From positions 1-25,856 of the forward strand of contig JAHHTE010000012.1 in assembly GCA_020024815.1 (NCBI GenBank): 25,856 nt of DNA, in the 5' to 3' direction. Origin of the DNA: Mailhella sp. Its GTDB lineage: Bacteria; Desulfobacterota; Desulfovibrionia; Desulfovibrionales; Desulfovibrionaceae. Below, piece after piece: positions 16,077 to 23,889 of the stretch (its first letter is position 1; each line of letters begins with the position of its first letter). Position numbers and translations under genes: made by a program. The notes under the pieces were generated by a model. That model was given only the letters and a program-made list of their open reading frames with translations, was not told the DNA's origin and did not search any database.

Positions 16077-16785
16077 GTGTTTCCTCATTTTGTGTAAAAA
16101 TTACTTCAATTTCCATTTCTTTAGCGTATTCTGCTAAACTTGTTTCAAAAATTTCTGTTAATTTTTGCTTCAATGTATTTGTTTTTTTAGGGTTACCCTC
16201 TACTAATTCCACAAGCTCAATAGCATTTACTTCAAACGCTGTTTTTATCTGCATTCCAAGTGTTACTACTCTTGCTGCTAATTCTTGATAAACTTTTTCT
16301 TTTTCAATAAATTTGCCTTGCTTGACTGATAAATCAAATTCTTCTTTACTAGCTACTGCTGTTAATCTTCTTATTTCTTGTTCTTCTTTTCGCCGTTGCC
16401 TTTCACTGGCTTTTTCTGCAAAAATATCACTTGTTCCAAGCATAGGTAAACTTAGTAAATATTTATCCACATCACGCAACCGAAAACTTCCGTCTGCTTG
16501 TTTTTTGAGTAAACCCTTGTTTATATCTTCATACAATTTTGTCTTTTTTACTTTTCTGTTTTTTTCCTCAATATATTTTAAGACGTCTTTTGAACTCAAT
16601 AAATTTTGCACTTCTTGCATTTTATCCTCCAACATCTTGGAGGCTTTATTAAATGCTGTTACATTTGTAGGGTTTGGATCTTCAAGCATTGTTTTTTTAG
16701 TTTGTTCTTTTGCTGCTAAAAGAGCTTGAATATCTGTTTGAATACTCTTCTCAACAAGCACTTTTAATTCTTCATTGCTTGCCAT
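16030..16785 (-). CDS. Probable terminase small subunit
   Basis: 251 residues from the ATG at 16785, preceded by GGAGGAAAGGGG; the frame extends six codons to a TTG at 16803 but that lies in the ribosome site. The middle part (VLKYIEEKNRKVKKTKLYEDINKGLLKKQADGSFRLRDVDKYL) has the pattern of a winged-helix DNA-binding domain seen in Nu1-like proteins, and the N-terminal ~70 residues form a coiled coil. The C-terminal half is helical and charged. Position directly before GpA, with overlap, supports the small-subunit role, recognising the packaging site. Not a close match to lambda Nu1. Confidence 0.72.
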   Translation of the reverse strand: MASNEELKVLVEKSIQTDIQALLAAKEQTKKTMLEDPNPTNVTAFNKASKMLEDKMQEVQNLLSSKDVLKYIEEKNRKVKKTKLYEDINKGLLKKQADGSFRLRDVDKYLLSLPMLGTSDIFAEKASERQRRKEEQEIRRLTAVASKEEFDLSVKQGKFIEKEKVYQELAARVVTLGMQIKTAFEVNAIELVELVEGNPKKTNTLKQKLTEIFETSLAEYAKEMEIEVIFTQNEETHEPINTGENARGETK

Positions 16786-16822
16786 TTTACCCCTTTCCTC
16801 CAAGTCTTGATTTTTTTTATAG

Positions 16823-16865
16823 GAGGATATAATCTAACTTTTCCGTTTGGTTGGATTATATCCTC
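16823..16865. repeat. Inverted repeat upstream of the small terminase gene (left)
   Basis: Arms of 16 bp with one mismatch: 16823-16838 (GAGGATATAATCTAAC) and 16850-16865 (GTTGGATTATATCCTC), loop 11 bases. It lies 38 bp before the small terminase start, where lambdoid phages carry cos, and could be a packaging or regulatory site. There is no T-tract, so it is not an obvious intrinsic terminator. Confidence 0.85.
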
Positions 16866-16873
16866 TAAACTCC

Positions 16874-16905
16874 GAGAGTATATTGTTTGCCGACAATATG
16901 CTCTC
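16874..16905. repeat. Inverted repeat upstream of the small terminase gene (right)
   Basis: Arms of 13 bp with one mismatch: 16874-16886 (GAGAGTATATTGT) and 16893-16905 (ACAATATGCTCTC), loop 6 bases. It begins 8 bp after the previous inverted repeat and ends two bases before the DUF488 stop. The two together fill almost the whole 122-bp gap between genes. Confidence 0.85.
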
Positions 16906-16907
16906 AC

Positions 16908-17270
16908 CTATTTTATAAGCGATGCTTGTTTATTTTCTTCCCATTCAAATATTTCTATTCCTAAATATCGTTTTATATACTCCACTAATATACTTCTATG
17001 ACATTCTTTTTTATCCTTTTCATAACAACATAAAATTGCTTTTGGTGTATTTTTTTCTATTTCCCCTAAATATTCTAATAAACCTTTACCTTGTGGAAAT
17101 CTTTGCTCTAAATCATGTAAATATGCTTTTTCCCAATCTTCTGCTTTTGGGTTACTAGGTGCTAATTTCATTGCTCGATACCCTTTAAAATAACGTGGTG
17201 GCCATTTAGCAATGGACACTTTTTGCTCATTAGGAGCTTTACTTGAAAAATAAGATGTCATAATTTTCAT
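16908..17270 (-). CDS. DUF488 family protein
   Basis: 120 residues, ATG at 17270 after AGAGG. It contains the family motif at the C-terminal third, ILCCYEKDKKECHRSILVEYI (the LCxE...CHR signature), together with an N-terminal TSYFSS strand and KWPPRYFKGYRAMKLAPS. DUF488 proteins are small single-domain proteins of unknown activity with a conserved Cys/His pair that looks catalytic. Last gene of the ParB-methyltransferase-like cassette and 10 bp after the 176-residue gene. Its presence in a phage late region is unexplained; a nucleic-acid related role fits its neighbours but is inference. Confidence 0.8.
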   Translation of the reverse strand: MKIMTSYFSSKAPNEQKVSIAKWPPRYFKGYRAMKLAPSNPKAEDWEKAYLHDLEQRFPQGKGLLEYLGEIEKNTPKAILCCYEKDKKECHRSILVEYIKRYLGIEIFEWEENKQASLIK

Positions 17271-17279
17271 AAAAACCTC

Positions 17280-17810
17280 TTAAAATGGACATTCATCAAA
17301 TTCACTTTGTAAATTTTGACAAAGACCTGTTATAGACTGTATAAAAAATTCATAATGATATTTACTTATTGCCTTTGTTCTTGGCTTATATGCCAATAAA
17401 TACTCAACTAATTCAGATGTATTTTTAAAGCCGTACATATCAGCCATTTCATCAATAGGTGAACAAGTTTCCTTATACGTCAATAAATTTGGCATTATTC
17501 TAGCAATATCTTTTACTGTTTCTTCTCCATGATCATATAAAGCTTGTGTAATTTTAATTCTTTCTGTCCAAATAGCATCATATTTTGCATATTCCTCTTT
17601 AATTATTTCCATTGCTTGAATTTTTGCAATTTTATCTAATCTACGAACCTCATCAAAACTAATTGTTTTGCCTTGATTTGATAGCCAAACAAGTTTTAAT
17701 GAACTTGCAAAATACAATTTTTTATTTCCTCCATACATCTTTTGACCAAAAGTTGCTTGTTTCCATGCTTCTTTCATCAATTTCCTCTTATTAATTTTTA
17801 CTTGTTTCAT
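17280..17810 (-). CDS. Conserved phage protein of unknown function
   Basis: 176 residues, ATG at 17810 with AAGGAGA. I do not recognise the family with certainty. The N-terminus (KRKLMKEAWKQATFGQKMYGGNKKLYFASSLKLVW) has the pattern of short helical modules found in many phage proteins of unknown role. The rest is mostly helical and charged with two Cys (CSPIDEMADMYGF, ITGLCQNL) and no membrane segment. It is preceded by a 96-bp gap with a possible promoter, so it may start a second transcript with DUF488. Confidence 0.6.
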   Translation of the reverse strand: MKQVKINKRKLMKEAWKQATFGQKMYGGNKKLYFASSLKLVWLSNQGKTISFDEVRRLDKIAKIQAMEIIKEEYAKYDAIWTERIKITQALYDHGEETVKDIARIMPNLLTYKETCSPIDEMADMYGFKNTSELVEYLLAYKPRTKAISKYHYEFFIQSITGLCQNLQSEFDECPF

Positions 17811-17906
17811 ACTAATCTCCTTATTATTTTTATATGTAACATATTGACATAACTAACAATAATAAATTTTTAGCTTTAATACAAGTAAAAATTCAATAAA
17901 AATCTA
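17811..17906 (-). promoter_or_regulatory. AT-rich gap with possible promoter for the 176-residue gene
   Basis: The longest gap in the accessory cassette. On the minus strand TTGTTA is followed after 18 bases by ATATAA, then AAGGAGA and the ATG. The match is ordinary for an AT-rich genome, so this is a weak call. No hairpin terminator was seen after the methyltransferase-like gene. Confidence 0.25.
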
Positions 17907-19262
17907 TTACTTATGATATTTTTTTAACCATAATTTAAAAGCCTCTTCTAATGTATATAAACCCATTTTTGCATAATAATTTAATCGATAACCATTTTGT
18001 TCTTTATCATCAATGCGTTTATGTAATTCATATACACCACGATATTTCATAGAAACTGGATTTTTAGAAAATGCTGTTGTTACAATATATTGAAAATCAT
18101 CTTTCAATTTTTCATCAATAAGACTTTTTACTTCTTTACTTTGAGATAATAATAAAACTAATTTAGCAAGCCTTTTCTCTACACTTGGAACAGCTAAATC
18201 CGAACGCTGATAAACTTGTAAACCTTGTTCTGGTAAAGCCCAAGGATGCGTTGTAAGATTATAATCAAGCTTTCCAATAATTGCTCCATCAAGACAAAGA
18301 GCTAAACTCAAAGCTACATCTGCAAGAAAATAATCAACACGGCTAGACATAAAAAGCTCGTTCATACGTATTGACTGCTTTTTCTCAATTATTCGTATAG
18401 AAATTTTTTCATTACCTAAAATTTTCTTATCTCCAGAAAAAATACGTCCTGGCGAAGTTGAATTTAAATAAGCTCTTGTAACAATTTTCTTTTTCACCTG
18501 ACCATACGCATAAGTAATTGAATTTCTTCCTTTATGAACTACTGCAACAGGATTACCTAAAAGTTTTTCTATTTCAGGCAATGGACGTTCCATAATTATC
18601 ATCCAAGTTTTAAAACTTGTTATTTTTTCATAAATAGAAATATCTTTAAAACTAATTTCCTGAAATTTTGGGGAATTCCAACAAATAGATGCAGCAAGCA
18701 TTTTTTCTTGATTAATATAATCACGACTTCCAAAAGTTGGTGGAGCTATAAAAATAGCATTCTCTTTATCCATAGAATCAAGAAAATCTATTGCGTCCAT
18801 TGCATAATATTTAAATCCATTACCTTGATTAAGGTGATTTTTATATTTTTCTAATTTATCAAGAGTTTTTTCCATAAGAATTGGAAATTGATCTTTTGTA
18901 TTTTGTAAAACTCTTTCATGCCAAAAATTTTTATTTTTCCAAACTTGTCGTAAATCAAGCATCAATGAAACTGACGCTGTAAATCGTGCTGGAGTGCTAA
19001 TATCTATAAAAGAACGTAAATGATCTGGACAACCTTCTTTTATTGAAACTTCCATATTTTCATTTGATAAATAATAACCTAAAGCAGAAGTGTATAATGT
19101 TACATCGCAACCAATAATTTTTCCTTTATAATGCCCTGATCGTAATGCTGACCCTATTGTAAAATTGCCTGCACATGGAAGTAAAACAGGACTATTAATT
19201 TCATCAGCATACTTTGCTAATATCTTACGCAAATCACCTGCTATTGCTCCTAAAAATCCCAT
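17907..19262 (-). CDS. DNA methyltransferase-like protein (putative antirestriction adenine methyltransferase family)
   Basis: 451 residues, ATG at 19262 with GAGGTG, two bases after the ParB stop. The N-terminus has an SAM-binding style motif, MGFLGAIAGDLRKIL then VLLPCAGNFTIGSALRSG and the IIGCDVTLYTSALGYYLS strand-turn. A motif-IV equivalent appears as IFIAPPTFGSRDYI, i.e. APPTF in place of the usual (D/N)PP(Y/F). This fits a phage family I know as putative antirestriction adenine methyltransferase, often beside a ParB protein (recalled, not searched). The C-terminal ~130 residues (DLAVPSVEKRLAKLVLLLSQ onwards) are a helical domain of unknown role. The altered motif IV leaves open whether it methylates DNA or does other base chemistry. 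Confidence 0.68.
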   Translation of the reverse strand: MGFLGAIAGDLRKILAKYADEINSPVLLPCAGNFTIGSALRSGHYKGKIIGCDVTLYTSALGYYLSNENMEVSIKEGCPDHLRSFIDISTPARFTASVSLMLDLRQVWKNKNFWHERVLQNTKDQFPILMEKTLDKLEKYKNHLNQGNGFKYYAMDAIDFLDSMDKENAIFIAPPTFGSRDYINQEKMLAASICWNSPKFQEISFKDISIYEKITSFKTWMIIMERPLPEIEKLLGNPVAVVHKGRNSITYAYGQVKKKIVTRAYLNSTSPGRIFSGDKKILGNEKISIRIIEKKQSIRMNELFMSSRVDYFLADVALSLALCLDGAIIGKLDYNLTTHPWALPEQGLQVYQRSDLAVPSVEKRLAKLVLLLSQSKEVKSLIDEKLKDDFQYIVTTAFSKNPVSMKYRGVYELHKRIDDKEQNGYRLNYYAKMGLYTLEEAFKLWLKKYHK

Positions 19263-19264
19263 TA

Positions 19265-20008
19265 CTACACCTCATTATTAGTTAAATAATTTTCAATAAT
19301 AGAAATAATTTTTACCAATGCTAATGAACTATCTTTTATTTTCTCACTATGTTTTATATCAGCTATTATTTTCATAAATGCTTCATATTGTTCTTTTGGA
19401 GCAATAAAAGTAACTGTTGATTTTTTAGCTGTATTTTCTAATTCATCTACAATTTGACTTAATCTTTCTGTTTCTCCATCACAAAACATAAAAGAAACCA
19501 AATGCGTTGCTACTGACGGAGTTGAAAAATTAACAAATTCTATATCATCTTTTAATTCTTGTATTATATTACTATCTAGCCCCGCATATAATTTATCATT
19601 TATATCCTCAATTTGTTCCCAAAGACTGGCTAAAATATTTTCATCATCTTCACCAACAAGAGAATTATGTGATAATTGCATTGCTATCCGTTTTGATTTA
19701 CTAAGTTCTTCTGTTATTATCAAAACAAGAATTGTTTCTAACCCAGCATCAATACTTGCACGTACTCTATGATTTCCACTAATTATTTCATATTTGCCGT
19801 CAGAGAGCTTATAACATAAGGGAACAGAAGATAATTTTTTATCATTTTTTATGTTATCGCGTAATTGCCTAAAAGTTTCACGTTTAAAATAACGTGCATT
19901 ATCTTTAAGAAATACTAAATCTTTAGGATCTACAATTTGTAAAATCATTCCATTAAAAAGTTGTCCACTAATTTCAAGTAACTTTTGATTTTGTTCTACA
20001 AAACTCAT
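19265..20008 (-). CDS. ParB N-terminal-domain protein
   Basis: 247 residues, ATG at 20008 sharing its A with the primase stop (TAATG), AAGG upstream. Residues ~25-95 are a ParB/sulfiredoxin-type domain: VDPKDLVFLKDNARYFKRETFRQLRDNI, SVPLCYKLSDGKYEIISGNHRVRASIDAG with box II GNHRVRA. In ParB this motif binds CTP and in relatives it carries nuclease activity. The rest is helical, without the usual ParB HTH, and includes a beta stretch STVTFIAPKEQYEAFMKII near the C-terminus. It is coupled to the methyltransferase-like gene and is probably its partner, rather than a partition protein; no parA is present. Confidence 0.82.
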   Translation of the reverse strand: MSFVEQNQKLLEISGQLFNGMILQIVDPKDLVFLKDNARYFKRETFRQLRDNIKNDKKLSSVPLCYKLSDGKYEIISGNHRVRASIDAGLETILVLIITEELSKSKRIAMQLSHNSLVGEDDENILASLWEQIEDINDKLYAGLDSNIIQELKDDIEFVNFSTPSVATHLVSFMFCDGETERLSQIVDELENTAKKSTVTFIAPKEQYEAFMKIIADIKHSEKIKDSSLALVKIISIIENYLTNNEV

Positions 20009-20748
20009 TATATCATACCTTCCTTTTTCAATTTTTTCTCTAAATCGCTATATCTAAACCAAATATGTTTGTTTGCATGAAATAAATCCATTACATCATC
20101 ATTTCTATAAAAAAAGGATATTCTTTCCGCTAATAATAAACTATTTCGTGCTTCAATGTTTTTATCAAGATAAAAACACGTATCCTTTCCTTTCAATTCC
20201 TTACCGTCAAACATATAAATAAAACTCGATAAACCCCAATTTTGATAAAGATATAAAAAAATATTCCCCCGTTCCCCCAAATTACTTGAACCAGTTGCAA
20301 AGCTGTCCAAATGCCCATTTGCTAGATTTTCTTGATTTTCCTTGTTTACTGCTTGTTCTTGTGCTATACTAGCCTTGCTAAAGTCCGTACTTGCCACTTC
20401 TGTTGGTTCAAATTCTGTATTTTCAATTTTTTCATGCACAAAAATTTCTTGTTGCTTTTCTTGCAAAAAACGGCTTGGATTTGGAAGTCCTAAATTGATC
20501 CAATATGCTATATCAATTCCAAGTTGGTACGCTTCGCCTGGATCTTTTCCTTCTGGTGTTACCCATCTTTTTAGCTGAGAATAATTTTCTTCCCAAAACT
20601 CTATGCCCGCTATACCTGCATTGCTTTCTTCATAATCCATTGCAAACAAAATTCTAGGACAATCTTTTATCAACTCGTGTGTTATTGGACAGGGTTTATT
20701 TTGATTTGAACGAACTGCCACAACCCCCCACAGATTTTTTTGTTGCAT
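20008..20748 (-). CDS. Primase, C-terminal Toprim part (out of frame with the N-terminal part)
   Basis: The frame from the ATG at 20748 (open upstream to 20769) holds the second half of a Toprim domain and the tail: ILFAMDYEESNAGIAGIEFW (the acidic DxD-type motif region), then KRWVTPEGKDPGEAYQLGIDIAYWINLGLP, the standard ending of phage primase Toprims. The C-terminal ~110 residues are extra, with NIFLYLYQNWGLSSFIYMFDG and AERISFFYRND. No ribosome site precedes 20748. Together with 20696-21589 it is one gene of about 520 residues, broken at the G6 run (plus strand C6, 20724-20729): removing one G joins SVG to VVAVRSNQNKP. Confidence 0.78.
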   Translation of the reverse strand: MQQKNLWGVVAVRSNQNKPCPITHELIKDCPRILFAMDYEESNAGIAGIEFWEENYSQLKRWVTPEGKDPGEAYQLGIDIAYWINLGLPNPSRFLQEKQQEIFVHEKIENTEFEPTEVASTDFSKASIAQEQAVNKENQENLANGHLDSFATGSSNLGERGNIFLYLYQNWGLSSFIYMFDGKELKGKDTCFYLDKNIEARNSLLLAERISFFYRNDDVMDLFHANKHIWFRYSDLEKKLKKEGMI

Positions 20749-21589
20749 AATGAATAAGTATTGCGTCAAGCTCTGCCTCTAAAACCACAAAACAACTCAT
20801 AGTTGTATATGGCTCGGGTAATAAAATAAAAGGCATTTTTGCTGAGCCCTCAAGCTCCATATATTTAGGTGGCATATAACCATTAGGAGTAGGAAGTATA
20901 TCCATTTTAGGTCTACGAATACGCAAGCTTATAAGCTCATTTTCCCAATAAGTGGGTATTGTTATTCCTCTTGGAATAAAAATTTTATTGGAAAGTACAC
21001 CGTTTTTTTCTTTTGCTTCCAATCCTAAAGATTTTCTCATTCTAAATATGCCTTGCTTACGGTTTTCACCACACAAATACCCTAATTTATATTCTACTAT
21101 TGCTTCATCACAAATACCACGAGCATTAAGATATTTTTTAGCTTCCTTTGCTTGGTGAATATCTGCCATAGCTTTTTCTTGTAAATGCATGGCAAATTCT
21201 TGCCAAACTTTTATGGGTATTTCTCTTTCTTTAGGCGTATATTCTGCTTTTTCTTGAAATTTTGGTGCAGGTCTTGATTTTTTATATTTTGTTGTATTAG
21301 GTTTTATCCCTAATTCCTCAAGAGCTTCTTTGAAACTCATACCTTCAATATTGATAAGATAACTTACAGTATCACCTGTTGCCCCACATTGACGACAATT
21401 ATACACCCCAGCAATATGATTTTCTGTGCAAACCTTACTCAAGTTTTCCGTTTTATAATCCCAAACCATAAATCTATCACTTTTGCCAGGTTCTCCACCA
21501 CAAAGAGGACAAGGCCCATTATAACCATCACCTTGCTTTCTTACTGCTCCACCAAAACGAGATTGATATAATTCAAGTAATTTATTCAT
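20696..21589 (-). CDS. Primase, zinc-ribbon and first Toprim part
   Basis: 297-residue frame, ATG at 21589 with AGAGGG. N-terminal CHC2-type zinc ribbon: CPLC (C27, C30) and CRQC (C65, C68), followed by GATGDTVSYLINIEGMSFKEALEELGI, the usual continuation in phage primases. The middle (VEYKLGYLCGENRKQGIFRM, GITIPTYWENELISLRIRRP) is the catalytic linker region, and the end FVVLEAELDAILIHYA is Toprim motif I. It then runs out of frame (KKSVGGCGSSFKSK). It makes primers for phage replication beside the SF3 helicase. The frame change at the G run may be an error, a mutation or recoding; the two frames overlap by 74 bp. Confidence 0.85.
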   Translation of the reverse strand: MNKLLELYQSRFGGAVRKQGDGYNGPCPLCGGEPGKSDRFMVWDYKTENLSKVCTENHIAGVYNCRQCGATGDTVSYLINIEGMSFKEALEELGIKPNTTKYKKSRPAPKFQEKAEYTPKEREIPIKVWQEFAMHLQEKAMADIHQAKEAKKYLNARGICDEAIVEYKLGYLCGENRKQGIFRMRKSLGLEAKEKNGVLSNKIFIPRGITIPTYWENELISLRIRRPKMDILPTPNGYMPPKYMELEGSAKMPFILLPEPYTTMSCFVVLEAELDAILIHYATKKSVGGCGSSFKSK

Positions 21590-21602
21590 GGTTTCCCTCT
21601 TT

Positions 21603-21840
21603 TTTTTAATCTGTCCTTAATTGTCCGTTTTTTATTTTTTATAAGTTATTTATTTTATATATACTTTTTATTATTTGGACACATGGACAGATAATATATA
21701 TATTTTCACACGAAAATAATTTTTAAGTTTTCGTGTGAAAATTAAGGGCTGTGCTGTCCAACTGTCCATTTTGGAAAAAGTTATGTCTTTCCAAATGGTT
21801 ATATTTCCAAAAGCACGGACACTTAAGGACAGATTAAAAA
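21603..21840. repeat. 238-bp nested palindrome with eight TGTCC/GGACA sites (candidate replication origin)
   Basis: Three concentric inverted repeats all centre at 21722. Outer: 25-bp arms at 21603-21627 and 21816-21840, one mismatch. Middle: GGACACATGGACAG at 21677-21690 against CTGTCCAACTGTCC at 21754-21767. Inner: perfect 15-bp arms ATTTTCACACGAAAA (21702-21716) and its complement (21728-21742). TGTCC/GGACA occurs eight times as four pairs (21612/21622, 21677/21685, 21755/21763, 21817/21827), with pair spacings 10, 8, 8, 10. The left flank 21628-21676 is almost pure A/T, like an unwinding element. It lies between helicase and primase genes and its right arm covers the helicase stop. Origin role is inferred from iterons, AT-rich segment and neighbours. 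Confidence 0.7.
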
Positions 21841-23528
21841 GGATTTTTATAAGAAAACTTTTCATTTCTTACCTCCTCAAGCTCTTCTTGACACTCTACT
21901 TTTAGAGCAATACCAAGCCTTTTGGTTCCATTTGAACGTATGGAAGGTATGTTTTTCTTATCCAATAATTGAGAAAATAATTTTGACGATATTTTCGCTT
22001 TTTCTCGTGAATCTTTATTCTTAGAATACCAAATCAAAAAATACTCATGTAAATCAGAAGCTGGCGTTTTTAATGTATAATCTAAATTTTCTCGATATTC
22101 TTCAACAATACAACATTCATCTATAAATTGTTGTATATCGTCCCATTTTAACCTTTGCCCTGATGTCCATTCTTGAACTTTTTCAGGTATCAAAAGACCA
22201 TGTTGCAGATAATCCATAGCTCCTTGAATCAAACGTACAAGCACGCCCTCTGCTTCTTTTTCAAGCTTCTGATCTAGCATTTTATCTGCTTTTTTTTGAT
22301 AAGGTTCTGTTGGATTATCAACAAAAGAAAGTTGCCATTTTATAATAATTGTTCTTTGCCAAAATGCTGCATCATCTGCTTTTGCCTTTGGAATCTCATT
22401 GGTTGTCATGATTGGTAAATGCGTTTGTAGCCATGTTGTCTGCTCTTTATCTTGCAAACCTCGTGCTGTAATATATCCACCACCAGTCAACTTTTTTAAT
22501 TTTGCCAAAGCAAAGCGTTGCCCTTCTTCTGCTTCATTCACCCAACCTATACACATTCCACGCAAAGCCAAAATATCTGGACTTGGAGCTGATGAGTTTC
22601 TTGTTTGCGTTGTCTGTAAAAACATTTCAACAGGTATATCTCCTGATAAATCAAGACCTAAAACCTTTGTTATTAATTTTATCAGTGTATCCTTTCCATT
22701 TCTTCCATGTTCTCCCCAAAAAATAGGGAAAATATGGTCTTTTCTATCCCTAATTATTCCATATCCCAAAATACGCCATATAAAATTAACTAAATCTTGA
22801 TTTCCGTCCATAGAACGAAGCAAAAACGCATTTACTTCTGGACATGGGTCTTCTACAAAAAACAAATCTTTATTAAATGGTGTAATACAAGCTTTTAATA
22901 AATAATCTTTAGGGTTACCATGTGTTAAATCCCCTGTGCGTAAATCTATTACACCATTAGGACACGATAATTTATAATAATGCTTATCTATTTCTTTAGG
23001 CAAAATCATCATAGGCGTTTCTATTCTTTGGAGCATAGTTAAAACTGCTTCCCCACCACGTGGAGTACGAAGTTGTTTTATACGCCTTTCTAAATTATCT
23101 AATATTTTATAAAGAATTGCTTGTGTTTCTCTATTAGTTTCTTTATCTAGAATTTCTTTTTTATTATCTGCAACTCTTTGATAACATTTACAAACATTTT
23201 TTATATAAGAAAATTGTAAATTTTTATCATCTTCTACCCAATGATTACCTTTCCAAACAAGAAACCTATTCCAAAATTTTACATACGTAATTAAATTATA
23301 ATGTATTTTTTGATATAATTTAGCGTCCCCTGCTGTACTTTCTACAAGATATAATAAAATGTCTGTATCAGATATTTCAGAAATTCTCTTTTCAATTTCT
23401 TTTTGAATATCCATTTCATCAAAAATCTTTACTTTTGGAGCTATTTTCTTATTTTTTAAATTTTTTCTTGAGTTTTCAAGAGCAAGACGTGATTTTATTT
23501 GTTCTTCATAGTTTTTATTATCTTGCAT
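21834..23528 (-). CDS. SF3 replicative helicase (D5/P4-type phage/plasmid primase family)
   Basis: 564 residues from the ATG at 23528, chosen because GAGGGAAATT precedes it; the frame extends to a TTG at 23549 inside that site. D5_N region: LSCPNGVIDLRTGDLTHGNPKDYLLKACITPF (residues ~187-217). SF3 helicase motifs follow: Walker A GEHGRNGKDT (~272-281), Walker B region CIGWVNEAEEG (~326-336), sensor motif C LPIMTTNEIP (~371-380) and the arginine-bearing FWQRTIIIKW. The C-terminus has a D5-type winged helix (HEYFLIWYSKNK). No N-terminal zinc-ribbon primase domain is fused, which matches the separate primase gene. It would unwind the origin; the candidate origin starts at its stop codon. Confidence 0.92.
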   Translation of the reverse strand: MQDNKNYEEQIKSRLALENSRKNLKNKKIAPKVKIFDEMDIQKEIEKRISEISDTDILLYLVESTAGDAKLYQKIHYNLITYVKFWNRFLVWKGNHWVEDDKNLQFSYIKNVCKCYQRVADNKKEILDKETNRETQAILYKILDNLERRIKQLRTPRGGEAVLTMLQRIETPMMILPKEIDKHYYKLSCPNGVIDLRTGDLTHGNPKDYLLKACITPFNKDLFFVEDPCPEVNAFLLRSMDGNQDLVNFIWRILGYGIIRDRKDHIFPIFWGEHGRNGKDTLIKLITKVLGLDLSGDIPVEMFLQTTQTRNSSAPSPDILALRGMCIGWVNEAEEGQRFALAKLKKLTGGGYITARGLQDKEQTTWLQTHLPIMTTNEIPKAKADDAAFWQRTIIIKWQLSFVDNPTEPYQKKADKMLDQKLEKEAEGVLVRLIQGAMDYLQHGLLIPEKVQEWTSGQRLKWDDIQQFIDECCIVEEYRENLDYTLKTPASDLHEYFLIWYSKNKDSREKAKISSKLFSQLLDKKNIPSIRSNGTKRLGIALKVECQEELEEVRNEKFSYKNPF

Positions 23529-23596
23529 AATTTCCCTCAAAAAAAACAAAAAATAAATTCTTTTTAAAAGCTAAACTTGCCATAAAGTATGAGCTA

Positions 23597-23625
23597 ATTA
23601 TAAAAAACAAACTATTCCGTTTTTC
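23597..23625 (-). promoter_or_regulatory. Possible promoter of the replication operon
   Basis: On the minus strand a perfect TATAAT lies at 23597-23602, about 70 bases before the helicase start, with a weak -35 (GAAAAA) 17 bases upstream. The rest of 23529-23800 is AT-rich and has no open frame I would accept; a short hairpin GGGAA-AGCC-TTCCC lies near 23660. Confidence 0.35.
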
Positions 23626-23803
23626 CGTGCTTTTCGTTCCGTATATCGCGAACACTTTTTGGGGAAAGCCTTCCCGTGCAAGCTCTAATATTTGGGTAGT
23701 ACCTTGAGCAAAAAATATGAAGAAAGATAGCAAAGTACACTTTTGCTTATTGTGGCGAAAATTATTTAATAAAAAGGGGTAAAGGGGAAATAGAAAAAAG
23801 AAA

Positions 23804-23841
23804 CGACAATAAAAAATATTTTTGTCGCAATTATGTCGCAA
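23804..23841. repeat. Direct repeats TGTCGCAA with an overlapping inverted repeat
   Basis: TGTCGCAA occurs at 23823-23830 and 23834-23841, 11 bp apart (one helix turn). CGACAA at 23804-23809 pairs with TTGTCG at 23822-23827. The block lies about 50 bp from the tRNA 3' end, so arm-type integrase or excisionase binding is possible; an operator for the replication promoter is an alternative. Confidence 0.6.
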
Positions 23842-23889
23842 AAGAAAAAAGGGCTTATATCTTTTTACAATATAATCCCTTGAAATATT

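Noticed and set aside
16313..16729. 138-residue plus-strand frame opposite the small terminase gene
   Set aside because: Antisense to a gene with a strong ribosome site and coherent operon position.
19265..20008. Plasmid or prophage partition (ParB) system
   Set aside because: There is no ParA gene, no ParB-type HTH and no parS-like site beside it; the gene is coupled to a methyltransferase-like gene instead.
21671..21865. 64-residue frame within the nested palindrome
   Set aside because: It runs through both inverted-repeat arms and overlaps the helicase end; the region is better explained as a non-coding structured site.
22399..22800. 133-residue plus-strand frame inside the helicase gene
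   Set aside because: It is antisense to the SF3 helicase motifs, which are clearly coding on the minus strand.
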